Shown here: positions 43,533 through 53,323 of the stretch, piece after piece
Layout: each line of letters opens with the position of its first letter
How positions within the stretch are numbered: position 1 is the stretch's first letter
DNA from: Chitinophagales bacterium
Lineage (GTDB): Bacteria; Bacteroidota; Bacteroidia; Chitinophagales; Saprospiraceae
Direction of reading: 5' to 3'
Assembly (NCBI GenBank): GCA_017303475.1
Contig: JAFLBO010000016.1
Location: 62,001 to 126,000, forward strand
Length of the DNA: 64,000 nt
Notes under the pieces: generated by a model
Database searches by the model: none
Seen by the model: the letters and a program-made list of their open reading frames with translations, nothing else
What the model was told of the DNA's origin: nothing
Program-made: the position numbers and the translations under genes

Positions 43533-44108
43533 TTAAGATTGCAGCATAAAGAACACCATGAGATAAACCCAGAGGATGTCTACAAAATGCCAGTAATGAA
43601 CCACCAGATCAAATCGTTGCTTTCGGCGAAGGGTTGGCTTGTATGGCAACACATATGCATGTGTCAAGGCTACTGCCAGTGCTCCGATACCACCCAATAC
43701 GTGGGCGGCATGTAGTCCCGAAATAACGTATATAAAAGAACTGGAGGGATTCACCGTGAAAGTTGCTCCCATACTATTCAAAGCCTCCCATCCCTTGTAT
43801 TGCAGCAGCACAAAAACCAATCCCAATACAAACGTTGCAATTAACATCCCCTTATACTGTTGCTCCTTTCCCTTTTTGAAGCCGGAGAAGGCCAGATGTA
43901 TCGTTAAACTACTTGCCAAAATCACCGCCGTACTGACCATAAAAATATCCGGCAACTTAAACTCCAACCAGTTTCCGGCAGCTCTTCGTACTACATAAGC
44001 ACTGGTAAAAGCGCCGAACATCATAATGATGGAACCAATAGCTACCCACAACAATAATTTCTGCGGGTGAATCTTGCTTTGGTTGTACTCTTGCCTCAAT
44101 GCAGCCAT
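43533..44108 (-). CDS. cytochrome c oxidase subunit III, shorter copy
   Basis: A 191-residue five-helix subunit III protein. Seen: AFTSAYVVRRAAGNWLEF near residue 40, SGLHAAHVLGGIGALAVAL (the HxxHxxxG-type helix) and HYWHFVDILWVYLMVFFML at the end. It lacks the first two helices of long subunit III forms. It is 52 bases after the haem O synthase gene and may pair with subunit I in the same complex as the longer copy. Confidence 0.88.
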   Translation of the reverse strand: MAALRQEYNQSKIHPQKLLLWVAIGSIIMMFGAFTSAYVVRRAAGNWLEFKLPDIFMVSTAVILASSLTIHLAFSGFKKGKEQQYKGMLIATFVLGLVFVLLQYKGWEALNSMGATFTVNPSSSFIYVISGLHAAHVLGGIGALAVALTHAYVLPYKPTLRRKQRFDLVVHYWHFVDILWVYLMVFFMLQS

Positions 44109-44160
44109 ATTTCAGAATTTTGAAGGGCAACTTTCCAGCCTACCCTCTCTGTTTTAAACT

Positions 44161-45063
44161 TTAAAAGAGTTTATCAAGCAATAACACAATCAGCGAAATG
44201 GGCAGGTGCATGAAAGAAACAAACATCTGTTTTCTCGCTGCACTTCTCTCACAGGTTTTGTACAACACCCAGCATTGAACCGCCCAATAAATATTGAGCA
44301 ATACCAACATAGCGGTAGCCACCAAACCTACATATCCCAATCCGTAACTCAATACTGCACTACCAACCATCAAAAGGCAGAAGACGAATGACAGTAAACC
44401 TGTTGTTTCATCCTTTTCCCCATTTTTAGAAGGCAGCAGATAAAATCCGGCCTTCTTGTAATCTTCATCCGCAAGCCAGGCCACCGCCCAGAAGTGCGGA
44501 AACTGCCACAGAAATTGGAGGGCAAATAACATCCAGGCTGTTGGAGATATATACCCTTCGTATGCTACACAGCCAATAATCAGAGGAAGTGCCCCCGGAA
44601 TGGCGCCAACAGCAACTGAGAGTGCTGTTGATCGCTTCATTGGTGTGTATACAAAAGCATAGCTTATCAAAGAAAGGGTTCCCAAAAAACCGGTCAACGG
44701 ATTGAAGACCGATAACATGGTAATACCAAACAATGCCATTAAGCCCGCTAATAATACCGCAGTACTAACGCTCATTCGGCCTGTAACTACCGGCCTGTTT
44801 GCTGTTCTGGGCATCAACCGGTCGAAATCACGTTCCAACACCTGGTTTAATGCATTAGCCGATCCTGTCACAAAAAATCCACCAACAGCCAACAATAACA
44901 TGGCGCCCCAATTCACATCGCCATTCGTAACAATGGCATACGACATCACGGCAGAGAACAGTACCAGGAGTGTTAACTTAAACTTGACCAGTAAGCCAAA
45001 ATCCGTTACTGCCTGCCTCAACCCTCCCCAAACCGAAATCTGTTTTGCGTCGTTCCGCTGCAT
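44161..45063 (-). CDS. ctaB: protoheme IX farnesyltransferase (haem O synthase)
   Basis: A 300-residue UbiA-family membrane protein with eight or nine helices. The prenyl-diphosphate site is ALNQVLERDFDRLMPRTANRP in pieces (N...ERDFDRLM, PRTANRP), and the second conserved loop is LADEDYKKAGFYLLP. It converts haem B to haem O for the oxidase. It sits between subunit I and subunit III genes, the normal place. Complete, ATG start. Confidence 0.92.
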   Translation of the reverse strand: MQRNDAKQISVWGGLRQAVTDFGLLVKFKLTLLVLFSAVMSYAIVTNGDVNWGAMLLLAVGGFFVTGSANALNQVLERDFDRLMPRTANRPVVTGRMSVSTAVLLAGLMALFGITMLSVFNPLTGFLGTLSLISYAFVYTPMKRSTALSVAVGAIPGALPLIIGCVAYEGYISPTAWMLFALQFLWQFPHFWAVAWLADEDYKKAGFYLLPSKNGEKDETTGLLSFVFCLLMVGSAVLSYGLGYVGLVATAMLVLLNIYWAVQCWVLYKTCERSAARKQMFVSFMHLPISLIVLLLDKLF

Positions 45064-45144
45064 GCCCTATTAATATGACGGACCCTAAAGCCCGGTTAAA
45101 GTTTTACCAAAACTTGAATGAGCCGTTATTCACATTGTTTTGGA

Positions 45145-47007
45145 TCAATGGCCCTCGCCAAGATCATGTTCGCCCTCTTTCAGTGGAACATACTGTGGAA
45201 TAAACTCTTCTCCACCTTTACCGTAGTCATATGCCCAACGCTGAACTGTTGGGATATTGCCAGGCCAGTTGCCGTGACCTGGCTTGATTGGTGTGGTCCA
45301 TTCCAGTGAGTTTGCGCCCCATGGGTTTTTCACCGTCAACTTTTTACCGCTGAAAATGGAGTAGAAAAAGTTTACAATGAACAATGCCTGGAGGAAGAAT
45401 ACGAAGATTGCAGCAACCGTGATGAATCGGTTAAGGTCTTCAAAGTGGCGGAAGGCATCAAATGATGCGCCGCCATCGTAGTAACGACGTGGTACGCCAG
45501 CCATACCGGTATAGTGCATTGGCCAGAAAATAGCGTATGCACCTACGAGGGTACCCCAGAAGTGGATTTTACCCAGTGTCTCATTCATGTATCGGCTGAA
45601 CATTTTCGGGAACCAGTGATAAACACCGGCGAACATCCCGAAGAACGCAGCTACACCCATTACTATGTGGAAGTGCGCTACCACAAAGTATGTATCGTGT
45701 AGTGCAATGTCAATAGCAGAGTTGCCCAGGAAGATACCTGTCAAACCACCAGAGATAAACATGGATACGAAACCAACGCCGAATAAACTGGCAGAAGTAA
45801 ACCGGAAATTAGAGCCATAAATGGTACCAATCCAGTTGAACACCTTCACCGCCGATGGTACGGCGATGATCAGGGTGAATATCACAAAGAAGTTCGAAAT
45901 AAATGGATTCACCCCGGCCATAAACATGTGGTGCGCCCAAACAATAAAGGCCAGGAAACCAATGGCAAGGATGGAATAAACCATCGCTGTGTAACCAAAG
46001 ATCGGCTTGCGGGAGTGTACAGAAAGTACTTCTGATACAATACCCATCGCCGGAAGGATGATGATATACACCTCTGGGTGCCCCAGGAACCAGAACAAGT
46101 GCTGGAACAGAATCGGGCTACCACCAATACGATCAAGGATTTCACCTCCTACCACGATTTCGCTCAGGTAGAAAGAAGTACCCATGCTGCGGTCGAACAT
46201 CAAAAGCAATACACCAGACAGCAATACCGGGAACGACAATACGCCCAGAATAGCCGTTACAAAAATAGCCCACATTGGCAGTGGCATGCGCCACAGGCTC
46301 ATTCCCTTTGTACGCAGGTTTAGAATTGTTGTAATGTAGTTGACACCACCCAGCAACGATGACACTACGAACAGGGCCATGGCCACAATCCACATAGTCA
46401 TACCAGCGCCAGAGCCATCAGATGCCTGAGGCAACGCACTCAGCGGCGGGTAAGCTGTCCAACCACCGGAGAACGGACCAGTGCTCAGGAAGAGGGAGAT
46501 GAACAATACTACGCCTGCCAGGAAGAAGAACCAGTAAGACAGTGCGTTAAGCAGTGGCGAAGCCATATCACGTGCGCCAATCTGCAATGGAATCAAAAGA
46601 TTCGCAAAAGTGCCGCTCAATCCGGCAGTCAATACAAAGAATACCAGAATGGTACCGTGCATGGTAACCAGAGAGTAGTAGAACTCAGGATCCAGTTTAC
46701 CGATACCAGCTTCGTTTACCATAATCCATTTGCCGAGGATTGGACGCAGCCAAGCCATATCAGCTTCCGGGAAGCCCAATTGCAAACGGAACACGATAGA
46801 CATCGCTGCTCCGATGAACGCCCAGAAAATACCGGTGATCAGGAACTGACGTCCGATGATTTTGTGGTCGGTACTGAAAATGTATGTAGTCAGGAAGTTT
46901 GACTGGAACTTATCACCATGGTGATGCTCATGGAAATGGTCGTTGTAACCAAGTTCCTGGGTGAGTTTGTCTTCCAAAGTTTCAGCGACAGTATTGACGT
47001 GTGCCAT
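45145..47007 (-). CDS. ctaD: cytochrome c oxidase subunit I
   Basis: A 620-residue haem-copper oxidase catalytic subunit with at least twelve helices. Seen: STDHKIIGRQFL near the N-terminus, MHGTILVFFVLTAG with the low-spin haem His, WFLGHPEVYIIILPAMG with the CuB His and the cross-linked Tyr (A-type), HHMFMAGVNPF, and HDTYFVVAHFHIVMG with the haem ligands. The short His-rich N-terminus (YNDHFHEHHHGDKF) and the C-terminal PTVQRWAYDYGK tail are typical of the phylum. It reduces oxygen to water and pumps protons. It is 72 bases after the subunit II gene. Confidence 0.95.
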   Translation of the reverse strand: MAHVNTVAETLEDKLTQELGYNDHFHEHHHGDKFQSNFLTTYIFSTDHKIIGRQFLITGIFWAFIGAAMSIVFRLQLGFPEADMAWLRPILGKWIMVNEAGIGKLDPEFYYSLVTMHGTILVFFVLTAGLSGTFANLLIPLQIGARDMASPLLNALSYWFFFLAGVVLFISLFLSTGPFSGGWTAYPPLSALPQASDGSGAGMTMWIVAMALFVVSSLLGGVNYITTILNLRTKGMSLWRMPLPMWAIFVTAILGVLSFPVLLSGVLLLMFDRSMGTSFYLSEIVVGGEILDRIGGSPILFQHLFWFLGHPEVYIIILPAMGIVSEVLSVHSRKPIFGYTAMVYSILAIGFLAFIVWAHHMFMAGVNPFISNFFVIFTLIIAVPSAVKVFNWIGTIYGSNFRFTSASLFGVGFVSMFISGGLTGIFLGNSAIDIALHDTYFVVAHFHIVMGVAAFFGMFAGVYHWFPKMFSRYMNETLGKIHFWGTLVGAYAIFWPMHYTGMAGVPRRYYDGGASFDAFRHFEDLNRFITVAAIFVFFLQALFIVNFFYSIFSGKKLTVKNPWGANSLEWTTPIKPGHGNWPGNIPTVQRWAYDYGKGGEEFIPQYVPLKEGEHDLGEGH

Positions 47008-47079
47008 GTCTTACTTTTTTATGTAGTCAATTTTGCAGATTTGGTTCAGAACAGGGGTCAAGGTGTTTTATCTTCAAAA

Positions 47080-48576
47080 TTAGTTCAGGATCGTAAACTC
47101 CGTCCTGCGATTCTTTGCCATGTTATCCGGTGTATCGTTTGGCGCAAGTGGTTTGGTATCGCCATAACCACGCGGCTTTAAACGACCGGCTGAAATGCCA
47201 CGATCTACCAGGTACTTCACCACAGAAGCAGCACGTGCGGAAGAGAGTGCCACATTGCCAGCAGGATCACCGCTGTTATCTGTATGGCCAGCTACTTCGA
47301 TGCTGATATTCGGGAATGCATTGAGGCCTGTAACCAGGTTGTCAAGCTCATACTTACTGTTTGAAGTAAGGGTAGCAGAACCTGTTTCAAAACCAATATG
47401 ATTCAATACCAGTGTTTTATCAGTTGCCGTAGTGGATTCAACCGCTTTCTTAATGTTCTCACCGAATTCTTTAGCGCGCTCACGAACTTCCAGATCAAGC
47501 ACTTTGTCTTTGTTTGGATCGTCTGCTTTACCACGAATTTCAGTCAGATAGAATGACTTCTGCTGTTTCAACCAGGCATCATATTCTTCTTGAGTTACAA
47601 TTTTCAGCACGCGACGCATGGAGTAGTGACCCTTACCGCACAATTCTGCGCAGGCAAGTTCGTAGTCAAACTTTTCCCAACGCTTTGGTCCGGTTGGGTC
47701 CGCTGCATCGAATGGTTCGTTGTATTCCGGATACTTCCGAAGCTCGTTGCGATATTCGGCTGTGGTTTTAGTTGGCGTGAACACGAAGTATGTAGGCAGG
47801 CCTGGTACCGCGTCCATTTTTACCCGGTGTTGTGGCAGATAAAAGTTGTGCAATACGTCTTTGGCGATGATACGAACACGTACTTTTTTACCAACCGGCA
47901 GGTACAATTCCTGACCAGGAATGATATCGTCCCAGGATTTAGAGTCGGTAAAATCTACACCAAGGGTGTTGGCGCCTGTGGTCAGCTTGTAATCGCGTGT
48001 ACCAATTTTGCCGTCGTTGCCCGGGTAACGAAGCGTCCAGCCGAATTGCTGGGCAGTTGCTTCGATTTCCATGTATTCTTCACCTTCTTTCACGTCGGCC
48101 ATTACAGTGTTCCAGGCATTCAAACCACGAACCACCAGAATGGTCATTACAACCGCAGGAATTGCAGTCCACCAAACCTCCAAACGGTTGTCGTGTGGAA
48201 TGAATTTGGCTTTACGACCTTCCTGATAGCGGTATTTGTACACGAAGTAGAAGAGTGCAATGTGTGTCAGCACAAATACAATACCTGTGATTACCAGAGT
48301 AATAAAGAAGATATTGTCCAAAAGAGCGCCGTGTTCAGAGGCTGCATGGTGCGGGCCATAGCCTAGCATTACATTCTTGTAATCCCAAGCGGAGTAGAAA
48401 ACACCAAAGAGGAAAACAACCAGGAATGTCAGAGAGAGCCAGCCATTCCATTTGCTGTTATCGCGCAAAACCTGCTGTTCGCCTTTAATGACGTTAGTCA
48501 GTTCGTAAACCTTCCCGATTTGCACCAGAACAACGGTGATCAGGATGACGCAGAGTAATACAATTAGCGAAGTCAT
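47080..48576 (-). CDS. ctaC: cytochrome c oxidase subunit II fused to an OmpA-like domain
   Basis: A 498-residue protein. Hydrophobic segments lie at 1-22, 46-66, 88-115 and 132-152. The CuA domain follows (about 160-330) with ligands H243, C309, E311, C313, H317 and M320 (LHNFYLP; CAELCGKGHYSM). After a charged helical linker (330-385) comes an OmpA-like peptidoglycan-binding domain (387-498) with IGFETGSATLT, VAGHTDNSGDPAGNVALS, the expected D433 and R448, and a closing KNRRTEFTI. No cytochrome c domain is present. The reading frame is continuous with no sign of frame error. Both extra and CuA domains would be periplasmic, so the oxidase could be tied to the cell wall. Confidence 0.9.
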   Translation of the reverse strand: MTSLIVLLCVILITVVLVQIGKVYELTNVIKGEQQVLRDNSKWNGWLSLTFLVVFLFGVFYSAWDYKNVMLGYGPHHAASEHGALLDNIFFITLVITGIVFVLTHIALFYFVYKYRYQEGRKAKFIPHDNRLEVWWTAIPAVVMTILVVRGLNAWNTVMADVKEGEEYMEIEATAQQFGWTLRYPGNDGKIGTRDYKLTTGANTLGVDFTDSKSWDDIIPGQELYLPVGKKVRVRIIAKDVLHNFYLPQHRVKMDAVPGLPTYFVFTPTKTTAEYRNELRKYPEYNEPFDAADPTGPKRWEKFDYELACAELCGKGHYSMRRVLKIVTQEEYDAWLKQQKSFYLTEIRGKADDPNKDKVLDLEVRERAKEFGENIKKAVESTTATDKTLVLNHIGFETGSATLTSNSKYELDNLVTGLNAFPNISIEVAGHTDNSGDPAGNVALSSARAASVVKYLVDRGISAGRLKPRGYGDTKPLAPNDTPDNMAKNRRTEFTILN

Positions 48577-48659
48577 TGCTGTATTTTATGATGTAGTGCG
48601 GAATGTACCGCTTTACGAATTTCAGTTAGCAAAACCTGGGGTATTTACCCCCTCAGAAA

Positions 48660-50279
48660 TCAATGGTGTGCGTGCCCACCATCTTCACCTTCAATCAGCG
48701 CGCCGGTATCGTGGTGCAAGCTTTCTTCCAGATACGGATCCTTCATAGGAACAAGCGACGCCTTAGAAAGTTGATTGAAAAAGAAGAACAAAAAGAGCGA
48801 AAGGAAACCAATCAGGATACCAATTTCTTCCAGGCCAGGGATAGTGTAACCCAGCTTAAAAGCTTTGGATTCATCTTCACCATGATGCCCTTCGGCTGCA
48901 TGCGGATCGTGTGATTCTTCGGCAGCGGGTTCTGCAGCAGCTTCTGCGGTTTTTTCTGTTTCTGCAGGTGCTTCAGCAGCAGTTACTGTGTCTTTCCCGG
49001 CTTCCGGAGCAGCAGCAGTATGATCTGCAGCGGCATGACCTTCTGTAGCATGTGCATCAGCAGCAGGTGTTTCATGAGCTGCTGCATCGTGCTTAGCTTC
49101 TGCTGGTTGTTCGGTAGCTGGAGCCTGATCTTCATGTTTGGCTTCGGCTGGAGCTACGCTGCTGTGGCTGTCACCATGTTTACCTTCTGCCATTTCAATA
49201 GCTTCGTGTGCGGTAATACGCGCACCCGGCTTGATCATGTAGAAGTAGTCCCACCAGTGACCGAAGAATACGATCAGTGCTACAAAGAACATGGTACCGA
49301 ACTTACGCTTGGTATCGTTACGCATCAGGATAAGGAATGGTGTAACGAAGTTCAGCAGCAAATTACCCCAGAACAACACAGGGTAGTGTGTCATACGCTC
49401 GTTGAAGTAAATGGTTTCTTCACCGTTGTTAGCGTACCAGATCAGCATAAACTGGTCGAACCACAGATATGTCCAGAAAACAGAGATACCAAAGAGGAAC
49501 TTACCAACGTCGTGGAGGTGGTTTTGAGTAACATATTCCAGGTAACCCAAAGATTTCAGGTAAATGATGAGCATTACCGTCATGGAAATAGCTCCCAGCC
49601 ACATAGAAACCATAGAATACCAGGCAAACATGGTGCTGTACCAATGTGAGTCAATAGACATCACGGATTGCCACAGGAATACCGTGCTCAGAAAGCCACC
49701 AATTGGAAGGAAGGAGGCTGCCCATTTGCGCTGTGCGCGGTAGTATTTAAACTCGCTGGTTTCCATAGTATCCTGATCCACAGATGCCTGGCGCAGATTT
49801 TTTGCCCAGAAGTACCAGATGGCCAGGAAGCCAATCGTACCTACTGTAAACCAGATAGGATTCAAAAAGCCTTTTTTACCCGCCAGGATACGGTCGTAAT
49901 GTGGAGCAGTTGGATCTGTGACATTCAGATCCGGGCTGTTCCAATGATACAGGTGATGGAAGTGGCCCCATACACCGAGTACGATCACGCCCATAAGGAT
50001 CAATCCGACCCACATGAACTGACTCATGGATTCCCAAACACGGTTCACTACTGAGTTCCAGCCTGCAAATGCCGTGATTTGGGCAGAGAGGAAGAACATG
50101 GACATGAAAGCAATACCTGTGAAGAACACAGAGTTGTGCAGCCAGTTGGTCCAAAACCGGGTATGGTATTGGTCGTCGTTGAAAAATGTAAGTCCAAGAC
50201 AAACTACGCCAAGTGCCATACCGGCAAAGAGCAGTGTTTTAGTCTTATTTTGAAATACAAATTGCGTATTCAGGTTCAT
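48660..50279 (-). CDS. actF: alternative complex III subunit ActF, with long Ala/Glu/His-rich insert
   Basis: A 539-residue NrfD/PsrC-like membrane subunit with about ten helices. The main body (1-355) carries the quinone-side fold (NSVFFTGIAFMSMFFLSAQITAF near 50-70, FDQFMLIWYANNGEETIYF near 275-292). Between the penultimate and last helices, residues 364-471 form a low-complexity insert of A, E, H, P and T (PAEAKHEDQAPATEQPAEAK and similar), then the last helix (485-502) and a His/Glu tail. The insert is on a loop and probably disordered. It is the last act gene, 84 bases from the subunit II gene. Confidence 0.88.
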   Translation of the reverse strand: MNLNTQFVFQNKTKTLLFAGMALGVVCLGLTFFNDDQYHTRFWTNWLHNSVFFTGIAFMSMFFLSAQITAFAGWNSVVNRVWESMSQFMWVGLILMGVIVLGVWGHFHHLYHWNSPDLNVTDPTAPHYDRILAGKKGFLNPIWFTVGTIGFLAIWYFWAKNLRQASVDQDTMETSEFKYYRAQRKWAASFLPIGGFLSTVFLWQSVMSIDSHWYSTMFAWYSMVSMWLGAISMTVMLIIYLKSLGYLEYVTQNHLHDVGKFLFGISVFWTYLWFDQFMLIWYANNGEETIYFNERMTHYPVLFWGNLLLNFVTPFLILMRNDTKRKFGTMFFVALIVFFGHWWDYFYMIKPGARITAHEAIEMAEGKHGDSHSSVAPAEAKHEDQAPATEQPAEAKHDAAAHETPAADAHATEGHAAADHTAAAPEAGKDTVTAAEAPAETEKTAEAAAEPAAEESHDPHAAEGHHGEDESKAFKLGYTIPGLEEIGILIGFLSLFLFFFFNQLSKASLVPMKDPYLEESLHHDTGALIEGEDGGHAHH

Positions 50280-50352
50280 ATCGCAAGGTCGGACAGGCCG
50301 AAATTTTGTTCAAGTAGATTGGTGGATCAGGGCACTTTGGGTTTGTCAATCC

Positions 50353-51192
50353 TTATTTACCTGGAGCAGGCGCCGGAGCTGCTGGTGCTGCCGGAGCTGT
50401 ACGGCCCGGGCCGCTGGCAGCGCCTTTAGCTGGCTTCTCAATGTTGCTCAGCGTGTTTGACTTTTCACTGTACTCCAGATTTTTGGCTTTTGCCTGGAGT
50501 GAGCGGATGTAGTGCAACACCTGCCAGCGCTCTTCGAAAGAGAGCTTATCGGAATAACCACCCATCACATTTTTACCGTACATCATAGCGAAGTAGTAGC
50601 GGCCATTACCGGCAGCAATCATGTCATCGCCGATCAGGTTTTTAGGCGCAGCTGGATACTTGGCGTCCGGAACAGTAACCAGAACACCTTGTCCGTCGCC
50701 TTTGGCGCCGTGGCAAACACCGCAATATACATCATACAGCGGCTTGGCACGATCCAGTCCTTCCTTAGTGATCGGGAATGGGTTGTTCACCATTTCTTTT
50801 TCACAACGCAAGCGATCATCCTCCGTGTTGACATAGTAGAAAGGCGCTTCGCCATTCACTGGAGCTGCAATGGCATTAGATGCGTTTTTACCGCGTACCA
50901 TGTCAAGTGCAGAAGCATCAGTGTAGTAAACAGCTGTGTAACCACGAGGAATAGTACCGTTTACTTTGCCACGCGGCTGGGAAAGTTGGGCTTTTGAATA
51001 GGCCTGTCCATCGTCAGAGCCATCCCAGTGATTCCAGTGATAGGCGCTGTACTGGTTGGCTTCATAACTAACCGGGTGATACATATCGGGCATGTATTCA
51101 TGACCGGTTTTGTTCTTACCAGCTGGAGAACAAAGAGAAAACAACCAGGCAAACACAGCCACACCGAGAATCGCGCCAATTGCGTATTTCAT
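50353..51192 (-). CDS. actE: alternative complex III subunit ActE, monohaem cytochrome c lipoprotein
   Basis: A 279-residue protein with an N-terminal signal MKYAIGAILGVAVFAWLFSLC (Cys 21, lipobox-like). The mature part has one CxxCH haem site (YCGVCHGAKGDG) and a late Met ligand region (MMYGKNVMGGYSDKL). An Ala/Pro tail ends the protein. ActE carries electrons from ActA to the oxidase in the known complex. It lies between actD and actF in the usual order. Confidence 0.9.
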   Translation of the reverse strand: MKYAIGAILGVAVFAWLFSLCSPAGKNKTGHEYMPDMYHPVSYEANQYSAYHWNHWDGSDDGQAYSKAQLSQPRGKVNGTIPRGYTAVYYTDASALDMVRGKNASNAIAAPVNGEAPFYYVNTEDDRLRCEKEMVNNPFPITKEGLDRAKPLYDVYCGVCHGAKGDGQGVLVTVPDAKYPAAPKNLIGDDMIAAGNGRYYFAMMYGKNVMGGYSDKLSFEERWQVLHYIRSLQAKAKNLEYSEKSNTLSNIEKPAKGAASGPGRTAPAAPAAPAPAPGK

Positions 51193-51257
51193 AATTTTGT
51201 TAATTCGTTGATTTGTGGATTCAGTTCAGGGTTTTGAAAGCCCTGTAAACAGGATCA

Positions 51258-51788
51258 TCAGATCGTTTTTACATTCACCTCTTCGGCATGCGTATTTTGG
51301 AAGAAGCCTTTCAGCTGATCTACCGTGCTGTCTGAAGCATTGGTTACATCAAAGGCAATGCAAAACTTGTCGTCAGTGATACGGTTATCAAGGGTTTTAG
51401 CCTTAACACCCGGCCACATGCCGCAGATGGTGTAGAAAGTAATGGTCATACCCCATGCAGCAAACAATACCGTCATCTCAAAAGTGATCGGAATGAAAGC
51501 CGGAACAGACCAATATGGTTTGCCACCATACATCGTTGGCCAATCGCTTACAAAAATCCAGGTCATGGCAAGGAAGCCAAACAGTGCACCTGTTGCGCCA
51601 TAAATGAAGCCCAGATAGTGCAAACGGCTTTCTTTGAGTCCCAAAATTGGATCCAGACCGTGTACCGGGAATGGTGTATACACGTCCATTATATCCAAGT
51701 GCGAAGCATTGGCAGCTTTAACCGCACCTTTCAGCACTTCTTCGTCATTGTAAAGTCCGTAAAGAACCTTTGTATTTTCAGCAGCCAT
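51258..51788 (-). CDS. actD: alternative complex III subunit ActD (DUF3341)
   Basis: A 176-residue protein with two close membrane helices (about 68-88 and 105-125: LHYLGFIYGATGALFGFLAM, TFEMTVLFAAWGMTITFY) flanked by soluble parts. The VYTPFPVHGLDPILGLKESRL segment in parts (YTPFPVHGLD, GLKESRL) is the DUF3341 signature. It is a structural subunit of the complex. 54 bases after actC. Confidence 0.9.
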   Translation of the reverse strand: MAAENTKVLYGLYNDEEVLKGAVKAANASHLDIMDVYTPFPVHGLDPILGLKESRLHYLGFIYGATGALFGFLAMTWIFVSDWPTMYGGKPYWSVPAFIPITFEMTVLFAAWGMTITFYTICGMWPGVKAKTLDNRITDDKFCIAFDVTNASDSTVDQLKGFFQNTHAEEVNVKTI

Positions 51789-51842
51789 TTATTCTGAATG
51801 ATAAATGATGAATGTTGAATTTGAATAACCAGGGAGTCAGGA

Positions 51843-53252
51843 TCAATGCTCGTGATGGGTCTTTTCTCCGTGACCATGTTTTGCGTTAGGGCCGATGTAC
51901 TGATCACCCGCAACTTTGAGGATGGACTTAACCTCTGCAATCGCAACTACCGGTGCTACACGGCAGAAAATCAGGTAGCAGAAGAAGAACAGACCCATAG
52001 TACCTGCGAAAATGGAGATCTCTACCCAGGTTGGGCGATAGTAACTCCAGGAAGAAGGCAGGAAGTCGCGGGCAAGAGTGGTTGCGATGATTACAAAACG
52101 CTCGAACCACATACCGATGTTGATGATGATGGACAAGAAGAACGTCCACCAGATGTTGCGACGCAATTTGCGTGACCAGAAAACCTGGGGAGCAATTACG
52201 TTACAGAACATCATACCGAAATAGGACCACCAGTAGATACCAAATACACGGTTGTAGAAGGCAAACTGCTCGTAGATGTATCCGGAATACCACGAAATAA
52301 AGAGCTCAGTGAGGTATGCTACACCTACAATCGTACCCGTCAGAACAATTACCTTGTTCATGGATTCGATGTGGTTCATGGTGATATACTCCTGCAGATT
52401 CAATACTTTTCTGGTAATGATCATCAGCGTTTGCACCATGGCGAATCCGGAGAATACCGCACCAGCAACGAAGTATGGAGGGAAGATGGTAGTGTGCCAT
52501 CCAGGAACTACTGATGTTGCGAAGTCAAAGGATACGATGGTGTGAACTGACAATACAAGCGGGGTAGAAATACCGGCCAAAACCAGTGAAAGTGCCTCCC
52601 AACGTTGCCAGTGTTTGGCGCTGCCTGTCCAACCAAAAGAGAAGGTTTCGTACATTTTTTTGCGGAAACCTTTGGCGCGGTCGCGAACAGTTGCCAAATC
52701 CGGAACCAAACCGGTATACCAGAACAACAGTGATACCGAGAAATAGGTCGAGATCGCAAATACGTCCCAGAGCAGTGGTGAGTTGAAGTTCGTCCACAGC
52801 GGTCCGCGGGTATTCGGGAAAGGCATAATGAAGAATGCCAGCCATACACGACCCATGTGGAAAATGGGGAACTGGCCCGCGCAAATTACCGCGAAGATGG
52901 TCATAGCCTCCGCCGCACGGTTTACACCCGTACGCCAACGTTGACGGAACAGCAAAAGGATCGCCGAGATCAGTGTACCTGCGTGACCGATACCGATCCA
53001 CCAAACGAAGTTGGTGATATCCCAGGCCCAGTTAATGGAACGGTTTGCGCCCCATTCGCCGATACCTTTCCATACAGTCCAGACGATTGCGAAAATGTAC
53101 AATCCGAGGAAAACCGTTGACAGAGAGAAAGCAATAATCCACTCTCTGGAAGGGGTTTTTTCAGTTGGGCTGCACAAATCCTCTGTGATGTTATGGTAGG
53201 ATTTGTTCCCTTCAATCAATATGTGCCGTACGGCCGCTACTGGTTGAGACAT
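51843..53252 (-). CDS. actC: alternative complex III subunit ActC (NrfD-like)
   Basis: A 469-residue polytopic NrfD-family subunit with about ten helices (e.g. FVWWIGIGHAGTLISAILLLF near 85-105, YFSVSLLFWYTGLVPDL near 175). It holds the quinol-oxidation side of the complex together with ActB. HHEH-rich C-terminus (GHGEKTHHEH). It starts 72 bases downstream of the actB stop on the minus strand. Normal length for the family. Confidence 0.92.
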   Translation of the reverse strand: MSQPVAAVRHILIEGNKSYHNITEDLCSPTEKTPSREWIIAFSLSTVFLGLYIFAIVWTVWKGIGEWGANRSINWAWDITNFVWWIGIGHAGTLISAILLLFRQRWRTGVNRAAEAMTIFAVICAGQFPIFHMGRVWLAFFIMPFPNTRGPLWTNFNSPLLWDVFAISTYFSVSLLFWYTGLVPDLATVRDRAKGFRKKMYETFSFGWTGSAKHWQRWEALSLVLAGISTPLVLSVHTIVSFDFATSVVPGWHTTIFPPYFVAGAVFSGFAMVQTLMIITRKVLNLQEYITMNHIESMNKVIVLTGTIVGVAYLTELFISWYSGYIYEQFAFYNRVFGIYWWSYFGMMFCNVIAPQVFWSRKLRRNIWWTFFLSIIINIGMWFERFVIIATTLARDFLPSSWSYYRPTWVEISIFAGTMGLFFFCYLIFCRVAPVVAIAEVKSILKVAGDQYIGPNAKHGHGEKTHHEH

Positions 53253-53323
53253 AATTATTTTGTTTATGGGGCTGATACACCGGAAAACAATTATTCTCCA
53301 GAGAAATCAACCTTAATCAACTA

